Origin: Bacteroidota bacterium
GTDB lineage: Bacteria > Bacteroidota > Bacteroidia > Chitinophagales > Chitinophagaceae
DNA length: 19,637 nucleotides
Direction of reading: 5' to 3'
Assembly (NCBI GenBank): GCA_023433345.1
Contig: JAEZDA010000022.1
Location: 1 to 19,637, forward strand
Shown: positions 15,497 to 19,637 of the stretch, in pieces
Layout: each line of letters opens with the position of its first letter
How positions within the stretch are numbered: position 1 is the first letter of the stretch
The notes under the pieces: model-generated
What the model saw: only the letters and a program-made list of their open reading frames with translations
Told to the model about the DNA's origin: nothing
The model's database searches: none
Program-made: the position numbers and the translations under genes

Positions 15497-16552
15497 TTAT
15501 GCAATAGTTATTGAACTGTCAAGGTAAACATCCTGAATGGTGTTCAGCAATTCAATTCCTTCGTTCATCGGTTTTTGGAAAGCTTTTCTTCCACTGATGA
15601 GGCCCATTCCGCCAGCGCGTTTATTTACAACGGCAGTGGTAACAGCTTCTGCGAGGTCGGTGGCACCCATACTTTCTCCTCCGCTGTTGATAAGGCCTAC
15701 ACGCCCCATGTAACAGTTTGCCACCTGGTAACGGGCAAGATCAATAGGGTGGTCTGTAGTGAGCTTTTCATAAACAAGCTTACTTGTTTTACCATGTTTG
15801 GAAGCGAGGTAGCCTCCGTTATTCGTCGGGAGTTTTTGTTTGATGATATCTGCCTGGATAGTTACTCCAAGGTGATTCGCCTGGCCGGTAAAGTCTGCCG
15901 CCGCGCTGTAATCAACCCCATCTATTTTGAAAGCATTGTTCCTAACGTAGCACCATAGTACCGTTGCCATACCCAGTTCATGTGCAAGTTCAAATGCATT
16001 TGCAATTTCCTGCAACTGACGGCCACTTTCATGGCTGCCCCAGTAAATAGTCGCTCCAACAGAAACGGCGCCCATGTTCCAGGCGTCTTTCACCTGGCCG
16101 AAAAGCACCTGGTCGTATTTATTCGGATAGCTCAAAAATTCGTTGTGATTGATCTTAACCATCATCGGAATTTTATGAGCATACTTGCGGCTGATGCTTC
16201 CCAATACGCCGTAGGTAGAAGCAACGGCATTGCAACCTGCTTCAATGGCAAGCTTTACAATATTTTCAGGATCGAAATACATTGGATTTGGAGCGAAGGA
16301 TGCGCCGGCACTGTGCTCTATGCCCTGGTCAACCGGAAGTATTGAAACATATCCTGTTCCCGCAAGTCTTCCGTGATTGAGCATGGCATGAAGACTTCGA
16401 AGGGTTTGGTTGTTCCTGTTACTGTCTTTCCAACCATCAATATGGTTTGGACCGGGCAAATGAAGTTGTGATTTTGGGATCGTCTTACATTCGTGGTTCA
16501 GCAAATTCTCGGCATTCTCGCCTAACAATCCTGCAATTTTACTGGCAGCCAT
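15497..16552 (-). CDS. fbaB: Class I fructose-bisphosphate aldolase, DhnA/FbaB type
   Basis: A Schiff-base aldolase that splits fructose 1,6-bisphosphate into two trioses. The protein aligns by eye along its whole length with E. coli FbaB: GRLAGTGYVSILPVDQGIEH, ASTYGVLGSISRKYAHKIP, VKINHNEFLSYPN, GAVSVGATIYWGS, and the end VYLDSSITIA. The expected Schiff-base lysine is in ADIIKQK (about residue 238). I placed the start at 16552 (MAASKIAGLLG), which matches the E. coli N-terminus. An ATG at 16573 would lie inside the promoter region, since a perfect TATTTTTG box ends at 16571. The resulting length is 351 residues. Transcription continues toward accD past a hairpin. Confidence 0.96.
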   Translation of the reverse strand: MAASKIAGLLGENAENLLNHECKTIPKSQLHLPGPNHIDGWKDSNRNNQTLRSLHAMLNHGRLAGTGYVSILPVDQGIEHSAGASFAPNPMYFDPENIVKLAIEAGCNAVASTYGVLGSISRKYAHKIPMMVKINHNEFLSYPNKYDQVLFGQVKDAWNMGAVSVGATIYWGSHESGRQLQEIANAFELAHELGMATVLWCYVRNNAFKIDGVDYSAAADFTGQANHLGVTIQADIIKQKLPTNNGGYLASKHGKTSKLVYEKLTTDHPIDLARYQVANCYMGRVGLINSGGESMGATDLAEAVTTAVVNKRAGGMGLISGRKAFQKPMNEGIELLNTIQDVYLDSSITIA

Positions 16553-16570
16553 AGTTTTGAAAATTTTTTG

Positions 16571-16578
16571 CAAAAATA
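16571..16578 (-). promoter_or_regulatory. Candidate -7 box for the aldolase gene, decides the start
   Basis: The minus strand reads TATTTTTG, an exact TAnnTTTG match, 18 bp before the ATG at 16552. The alternative ATG at 16573 overlaps the box and so is unlikely to be translated. Confidence 0.55.
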
Positions 16579-16606
16579 GGGGATTAGATGGATGGATAGT
16601 GTAGTG

Positions 16607-16633
16607 GTTGGAAGAGTTGGATGGGTTGGATTT
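16607..16633 (+). repeat. Three 9-bp units (GTTGGAAGA, GTTGGATGG, GTTGGATTT)
   Basis: Three consecutive nonamers sharing GTTGGA, just upstream of the aldolase promoter. The flanking DNA (GATGGATGGATA) is similarly simple. It is related in style to the heptamer arrays. Confidence 0.6.
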
Positions 16634-16675
16634 CTTTGGAGTTGCCGGATGTTTTGCAGTAGATAGTTTTTTTTA

Positions 16676-16811
16676 ACGACAGACCGCGTGAGGGATAGAA
16701 GTGGAAAGCCTGCCACGGGCAGCTTGAAGCGGATAGCCCGACCCGAGCAAAGCGATGGGGCACGCCCAAATTGGTTTGCCGCTCGGTTAGGTTGAACCGT
16801 TTAAGAAACGG
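16676..16811. ncRNA. GC-rich structured element, candidate non-coding RNA or dispersed repeat
   Basis: This stretch differs sharply from the AT-rich flanks. It contains the internal near-repeat GAAGTGGAAAGCC (16698-16710) and GAAGCGGATAGCCC (16726-16739). It also has a hairpin CTGCC-ACG-GGCAG (16710-16722), a CCCGAGC/GCGATGGG arm (about 16742-16759) and a terminal hairpin CCGTTT-AAG-AAACGG (16797-16811). From memory, very similar sequences with the GCGTGAGGGATAGAAG start are scattered through many Bacteroidota genomes and are sometimes mis-annotated as small proteins. I could not test it against RNA families. The strand is not settled, though the folded description is given for plus. Confidence 0.5.
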
Positions 16812-16812
16812 A

Positions 16813-16852
16813 GAACAAATTTTCAAATTATCAAATTATCAAATTTCCAAAT
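16813..16852 (+). repeat. Octamer tandem array (NNNCAAAT x5) overlapping the metal-receptor gene's stop
   Basis: Five 8-bp units, each ending in CAAAT: GAACAAAT, TTTCAAAT, TATCAAAT twice, and TTCCAAAT. The last two provide the stop codon and final residues of the adjacent gene. Confidence 0.85.
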
Positions 16853-17627
16853 CTGCCCTGAGCGCATGAAAATAGTCTGCAGCATATAACATCCTGCTGC
16901 CATACCAGCTGAACATTTCTCCATCCACAATGATTATTTTCATGTTGCTCAACTGATCGCATAATTCTTTCACATGCGAATTTTTAAAAGGATAAGGTTC
17001 TGAAGAAAGCATGATCACTTTTGCATTTGATTCTCTCATCTCTTCAACAGAAATCTCGGGATAACGGGTTCGCCCCGCAAGCACATTAAGAAAGCCTGCA
17101 GCCTGCATCATGTGGCTGATGAAGGTATCACCGCCAACGCTCATATAGGGATCTTTCCATATCAGGTAGATGACCGGAATGGAGAAAGTTTGGATGTTTG
17201 ATGTTGAATGTTGGATTAGGCAAAATGATCTCTTTATTCTTTCAGCAAGTTCTTTTGCGCGATCATGCGTTCCTGTTAGTTGACCGACATTTTCTATCAT
17301 TTCAAAAGCATCGGAGATAGTGATCACGTCTGTAAGAAAGACCGGGGAATGCACCGCGATGGCCTCAACCTGTTCCCTTACGTTCTCTTCGCGGCTGGCA
17401 ATTACCAGATCGGGTTGTAGGGAAATGATCTCTTCCACATGAAGGTTTTTCGTACCGCCGATTCGCTTCTTTTCCTGCAACCATGCCGGGGGATGTACAC
17501 AAAACTTTGTAATTCCTGCCATCTCTTTATCAAGACCCAGAGCGTACAACAATTCAGTTATGGACGGAACCAGGGAAACGATCTTTTTAGCAGGCGGGAA
17601 AGAAGTGGGAGGGATAGTGAACAACAT
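16839..17627 (-). CDS. Helical-backbone metal receptor, BtuF/cobalamin-binding-protein-like
   Basis: A member of the type III solute-binding fold that binds cobalamin, heme or siderophores for ABC importers. The first lobe reads KKIVSLVPSITELLYALGL and GITKFCVHPP, then the region IGGTKNLHVEEIISLQPDLVIAS. The second lobe starts PVIYLIWKDPYMSVGGDTF and continues ISHMMQAAGFLNVL. I chose the ATG at 17627 because a TTG at 17636 is part of a TAnnTTTG box. The protein has 262 residues and no signal peptide, so it would be cytoplasmic unless exported otherwise; a neighbouring ABC permease is absent. Two oddities: a 28-bp heptamer repeat encodes part of the inter-lobe linker, and the stop codon lies in an octamer array. 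The ligand is not determined. Confidence 0.85.
   Translation of the reverse strand: MLFTIPPTSFPPAKKIVSLVPSITELLYALGLDKEMAGITKFCVHPPAWLQEKKRIGGTKNLHVEEIISLQPDLVIASREENVREQVEAIAVHSPVFLTDVITISDAFEMIENVGQLTGTHDRAKELAERIKRSFCLIQHSTSNIQTFSIPVIYLIWKDPYMSVGGDTFISHMMQAAGFLNVLAGRTRYPEISVEEMRESNAKVIMLSSEPYPFKNSHVKELCDQLSNMKIIIVDGEMFSWYGSRMLYAADYFHALRADLEI
17188..17215 (+). repeat. Heptamer array inside the metal-receptor coding sequence
   Basis: Four 7-bp units, GTTTGGA, TGTTTGA, TGTTGAA and TGTTGGA, lie in frame within the gene. On the minus strand they encode the linker around QHSTSNIQTF between the two lobes. Confidence 0.75.
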
Positions 17628-17633
17628 CGCTGG

Positions 17634-17641
17634 CAAATCTA
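17634..17641 (-). promoter_or_regulatory. Candidate -7 box for the metal-receptor gene
   Basis: The minus strand reads TAGATTTG, an exact TAnnTTTG match, ending six bases before the ATG at 17627. The transcript would be leaderless or nearly so. Confidence 0.5.
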
Positions 17642-17724
17642 CCGCATAAAAAAACTTCCACTAGTTTTCGCGACCTGCAAAAAATGGCGGAAGTTGTAAT
17701 TTTTTCCAACTACCCTTGTTGGTT

Positions 17725-18180
17725 CTTCAGGATTGGCTTTTACTTTCAGAGGGGGTTGCTCTATGGGTAAAAAATAAGTTATCCTGGTTTCAGTGTTGGG
17801 TCTTTTCTCTCCCCGGAGCTGGGTAGGCTGCGGGCTTTAGGATAATTAGATCATTTTGCCATCATCGCTTTTTAAAGCATAGGCTGATATTGGCTTTTTC
17901 TGGTCTTTCGTGCCATGCTTTCACATGTGCAGGATGTTGGAATTTGGTTGGCTTTCGGCCGGATACTGGTTTCTTTTGGTCTTCGCTCAGGATATTGAAG
18001 CGGTTTTCGGTTTTGGATTTTCCCGTGGTTAGCGGGGCGGGTCTTTTTTAGGATGTTGGAAGAACTATCTTTTAGTTTGTTCTTTCAAAAAAAATAGAAG
18101 TTGACTGATACTGGATTTTAGAGCTTTTCTTTTTAGGATATTGAGCAAGAAGCTGGCTTTTTCTGGATCTTTGGATAATG
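17725..18180 (+). repeat. Keto-rich region of degenerate repeats
   Basis: The plus strand is visibly rich in G and T and made of recurring words. AGGATRTTGR occurs at 17931, 17989, 18050 and 18135. A 13-bp word TGGCTTTTTCTGG occurs exactly at 17891-17903 and 18154-18166, each closely preceded by GATATTG. Diverged versions start at 17731 (GATTGGCTTTTACTTTC) and 17962 (GATACTGGTTTCTTTTGG). The units are irregularly spaced. No gene is supported between 17642 and 18064. Confidence 0.55.
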
Positions 18181-18286
18181 ATTGATTTGTTTCCTTATCA
18201 ATCAACTTCTGATACAAAGATGCATCGCTTTTATGCTTCAGGCAAGAGCAGATTTGCTCTTTTATTGGGATGTCAAATACAACCAT
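18065..18286 (-). CDS. Doubtful small ORF, 73 residues, in frame with the next one upstream
   Basis: I do not recognise this product. The frame encodes a Lys/Glu/Ser-rich, probably helical peptide (MVVFDIPIKEQICSCLKHK at its start). It overlaps the 3' end of the keto-rich repeat region, so its composition may be a by-product of that repeat. It lies in the same frame as the 120-residue frame at 18302-18664, separated by one TGA and five sense codons, which suggests a single broken gene as an alternative. Confidence 0.2.
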   Translation of the reverse strand: MVVFDIPIKEQICSCLKHKSDASLYQKLIDKETNQSLSKDPEKASFLLNILKRKALKSSISQLLFFLKEQTKR

Positions 18287-18301
18287 AGCCGTTGAAATTT
18301 C

Positions 18302-18664
18302 TCATTTTTTACTTAGAAAAGATACTCTGGGAGACATCGTAGATTTACGATTTTCAACGTAAAACGGCCTAACGAAATTGAATGAATTTAGAAATTTCAT
18401 GATGTCTTCGAAAAATCGGGATTGCGAAAATCTGCGTGTTTTCACATTTTCCGGCAGGCTTTTTTTACCATGAGGTGTGAAAAAGAGGCTGCAAAAGTGG
18501 GTAAATGCGTGGACGAGGGTCAACAGATAGGAGTAGATCAAGTTTTTGAACACGCCCAGCCAAATGGTTGAACTCAACCATTGCGCGACTTTGCATTTTC
18601 CAATCTTAGTTTGTGAAACCATAATGACAGAAGCAGCATAAACAGCGGGGCTGAAACTGCCCAT
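18302..18664 (-). CDS. Doubtful ORF, 120 residues, possible remnant gene
   Basis: No family recognised. The frame begins MGSFSPAVYAASVIMVSQTK, has a hydrophobic stretch (about residues 28-62, with STIWLGVFKNLIYSYLLTL) and a basic, aromatic-rich C-terminus. It contains a perfect inverted repeat (18563-18582). There is an in-frame stop directly upstream and no promoter box. Together with the frame at 18065-18286 it forms about 199 codons with one internal TGA. That is longer than expected by chance in AT-rich DNA, so a decayed gene is plausible, but spurious reading of a repeat element is equally possible. Confidence 0.25.
   Translation of the reverse strand: MGSFSPAVYAASVIMVSQTKIGKCKVAQWLSSTIWLGVFKNLIYSYLLTLVHAFTHFCSLFFTPHGKKSLPENVKTRRFSQSRFFEDIMKFLNSFNFVRPFYVENRKSTMSPRVSFLSKK
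18563..18582. repeat. Perfect 9-bp inverted repeat with 2-bp spacer
   Basis: AATGGTTGA and TCAACCATT flank AC. It may be an operator-like dyad or part of a decayed element. Nothing nearby decides between these. Confidence 0.6.
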
Positions 18665-18672
18665 GGATTACC

Positions 18673-18712
18673 TCAATTTGGAAATTTGAAGATTTGAAAA
18701 TTTGGAGATGGG
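18673..18712 (+). repeat. Octamer tandem array (NNNATTTG x4 plus one diverged unit)
   Basis: Units TCAATTTG, GAAATTTG, AAGATTTG, AAAATTTG, then GAGATGGG. The words are the reverse complement of the CAAAT octamers at 16813-16852, so both loci belong to one family. Confidence 0.8.
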
Positions 18713-18797
18713 TAGATACAAATTTTGAGATGTGCAAATTTGGATACTAATACCTTCGAACGGAAAAACCTGGCGGCTCAGCTCTGTACAAAAATTC

Positions 18798-18839
18798 CAT
18801 ATCCCATTTCTCATATCCCAAATCCCAAATCCCAAAAAA
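18798..18839 (+). repeat. Heptamer array CATATCC/CAAATCC, 6 units (module A)
   Basis: CATATCC, CATTTCT, CATATCC, CAAATCC, CAAATCC and CAAAAAA, in strict 7-bp phase. Confidence 0.85.
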
Positions 18840-18872
18840 GGAAAGCTAGTCCCGGGAATTTACCGGCCTGTC

Positions 18873-18914
18873 ACTATCAACTATCAACTATCAACTACCA
18901 ACTATGAACTATTA
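18873..18914 (+). repeat. Heptamer array ACTATCA, 6 units (module A)
   Basis: ACTATCA three times, then ACTACCA, ACTATGA and ACTATTA, in strict 7-bp phase, running into the 105-bp core. Confidence 0.9.
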
Positions 18915-19010
18915 AGGCTCATCCGAATGTAAATGCTTAAAAACACCTTATCTCAAAAAAAATCCGGAACTTGATTGTGGGGATAGGGGTTGACGATACC
19001 CCGGGTGAAA
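18906..19010 (+). repeat. 105-bp core repeat, copy 1
   Basis: Identical base for base to 19242-19346. It begins GAACTATTAAGG and ends CCCCGGGTGAAA. Near its end GGGGT and ACCCC can pair around TGACGAT (about 18982-19002). Its reading frames are short and give no recognised product. Confidence 0.95.
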
Positions 19011-19160
19011 GAGAAGTTGAAAAGAATCTGAGATACTAATACCCATCGAACGGAAGAACCTGGCTGCCAGGTCAAATCCCGCATCCCAAAACAAAAAGTA
19101 ATCGTTTGAAACACCTTGCTGCCTCGCCTCGGATCACAAGCCCACGAAACATCATCATCT

Positions 19161-19195
19161 CATATCCCTCATCCCAAATCTCAAATCCCAAAAAA
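19161..19195 (+). repeat. Heptamer array CATATCC/CAAATCC, 5 units (module B)
   Basis: CATATCC, CTCATCC, CAAATCT, CAAATCC and CAAAAAA in 7-bp phase. One unit fewer than in module A. Confidence 0.85.
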
Positions 19196-19215
19196 GAAAG
19201 CCACCCCGGCCTCTC

Positions 19216-19250
19216 ACTATCAACTATCAACTACCAACTACGAACTATTA
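19216..19250 (+). repeat. Heptamer array ACTATCA, 5 units (module B)
   Basis: ACTATCA twice, ACTACCA, ACTACGA and ACTATTA. One ACTATCA unit fewer than in module A, as expected for slippage. Confidence 0.9.
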
Positions 19251-19346
19251 AGGCTCATCCGAATGTAAATGCTTAAAAACACCTTATCTCAAAAAAAATC
19301 CGGAACTTGATTGTGGGGATAGGGGTTGACGATACCCCGGGTGAAA
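19242..19346 (+). repeat. 105-bp core repeat, copy 2
   Basis: Identical to 18906-19010, 336 bp away in the same orientation. After the core the two copies diverge completely. Confidence 0.95.
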
Positions 19347-19378
19347 CAAAAACCTGAAAAAAAACGTTGATAATATTT

Positions 19379-19412
19379 CTCCGAACGCTATCCGTTCGGA
19401 GGCGTCGCCTCC
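19379..19412 (-). terminator. Two overlapping hairpins downstream of the right-edge gene
   Basis: CTCCGAACG (19379-19387) pairs with CGTTCGGAG (19393-19401). GGAGGCG (19398-19404) pairs with CGCCTCC (19406-19412). They share GGAG, so only one can form fully. For the minus-strand gene ending at 19508 this is a 3' structure, and a run of eight T lies about 10 bp past it. It could terminate or be a palindromic repeat. Confidence 0.45.
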
Positions 19413-19507
19413 GATCATACATCCAAGTCTAAGATCTTACATCCGATCACTTCAAACCCACAACAGCTCTTTGCCAAAACCCGCAAATCTACAGGCAAGC
19501 AGCAGCC

Positions 19508-19637
19508 TTAATTCGGAACGCGAACGTAGGTGTAGGTAAGTTTTGAAGGTCCCGCTCTTTTACTGCCAAAAGCACTGGGAAAGGTCTGTTCAACCAGGAG
19601 ATTTCTGCTGTCGAAAATATTGATAACCGTAACACTT
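19508..19637 (-). CDS. C-terminal end of an unidentified protein, truncated by window edge
   Basis: The last 42 codons of a minus-strand gene whose start is beyond the window. The frame stays open to the edge and ends with TAA at 19508. The visible part begins SVTVINIFDSRNLLVEQT and ends KLTYTYVRVPN. It alternates hydrophobic and polar residues like beta strands, and codon choice resembles that of the secure genes. I do not recognise the family. A surface or secreted beta-rich protein is possible but unproven. Confidence 0.6.
   Translation of the reverse strand, partial: SVTVINIFDSRNLLVEQTFPSAFGSKRAGPSKLTYTYVRVPN

Larger units (their letters stand above)
18743..19010 (+). repeat. Composite repeat module, copy A
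   Basis: The order is: a 38-bp head beginning GATACTAATACC with CGAACGGAAAAACCTGGC, a heptamer array CATATCC/CAAATCC (18798-18839), a CCGGCCTGTC link, a heptamer array ACTATCA (18873-18914), and a 105-bp core (18906-19010). Copy B at 19033-19346 has the same order. No gene is supported here. Confidence 0.85.
19033..19346 (+). repeat. Composite repeat module, copy B
   Basis: Same order as copy A: head GATACTAATACCC with CGAACGGAAGAACCTGGC, then an insertion of about 70 bp not in copy A, the CATATCC/CAAATCC heptamers (19161-19195), the CCGGCCTCTC link, the ACTATCA heptamers (19216-19250) and the 105-bp core (19242-19346). The head and links are clearly diverged, while the core is identical. 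Confidence 0.85.

Noticed and set aside
16584..16826. 80-codon minus-strand frame across the folded element
   Set aside because: It spans simple repeats and the GC-rich element; no protein family features, and similar frames seem to be artefacts of this repeat in other genomes.
17627..17636. TTG start at 17636 for the metal-receptor gene
   Set aside because: The TTG is inside the exact TAGATTTG box; the ATG at 17627 is the better start.
18725..18932. Two overlapping 60-66 codon frames rich in YQLST and NPK
   Set aside because: Direct translations of the CAAATCC and ACTATCA arrays.
18743..19071. Head of the repeat modules resembling part of 5S rRNA (CCATCGAACGGAAGAACC) or the 23S 3' end (ACTAATAC)
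   Set aside because: The similarity covers under 25 bases with mismatches, and no 5S-like fold or flanking rRNA is present.
18798..19250. CRISPR array
   Set aside because: Units are contiguous 7-mers or two long copies; there are no regular spacers and no cas genes.

Overview
The window reads as chromosomal housekeeping DNA from a member of the Bacteroidota, most likely the Chitinophagaceae or a close relative. The reasons are an AccD with an extra acidic N-terminus, a NusB of about 310 residues instead of the usual 140 or so, a HU-CCDC81/SPOR protein, a DUF1573 lipoprotein, and promoters that fit the Bacteroidota -7 consensus TAnnTTTG rather than sigma-70 boxes. No Shine-Dalgarno sequence was needed to place any start. 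The lineage is inferred from protein features and composition only.

Layout. 1-1016 is the N-terminal part of SecD (minus, runs off the left edge). 1314-2162 is an exported M23 endopeptidase. 2170-5742 is a tight minus-strand operon, in transcription order nusB, DUF1573 lipoprotein, yajC, coaE, aminotransferase. A divergent promoter region separates it from groES-groEL (5978-7992), which ends in a strong intrinsic terminator. A small exported TonB-C-like protein (8152-8583) converges on a minus-strand pair: a HU-CCDC81/SPOR membrane protein followed by a CbpA-type DnaJ. 10533-12837 is a plus-strand run of a small membrane protein, an FKBP-type lipoprotein and L-serine dehydratase. SmpB (minus) and an AI-2E family permease (plus) diverge, and the permease overlaps the 3' end of accD. 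Class I fructose-bisphosphate aldolase lies upstream of accD on the same strand, and then comes a BtuF/helical-backbone metal-receptor-like protein. From about 17640 to 19507 no gene is secure. The right edge holds the 3' end of another minus-strand gene (19508-19637).

Themes. Protein export and folding recur: SecD, YajC, GroESL, DnaJ and an FKBP isomerase. Translation and RNA functions (NusB, SmpB) and central metabolism (CoaE, aminotransferase, SdaA, AccD, FbaB) make up most of the rest.

The unusual part is the non-coding DNA. Short tandem arrays with a period of 7 or 8 bp, but different unit sequences, occur in several intergenic gaps. One lies inside the btuF-like coding sequence and one supplies that gene's stop codon. 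Two composite modules near the right end share a perfectly identical 105-bp core. A keto-rich stretch (about 17725-18180) is built of degenerate repeats. A GC-rich folded element lies between the aldolase and the metal-receptor gene. A 10-bp direct repeat spaced exactly 21 bp upstream of groES is a plausible heat-shock operator in a region with no CIRCE.
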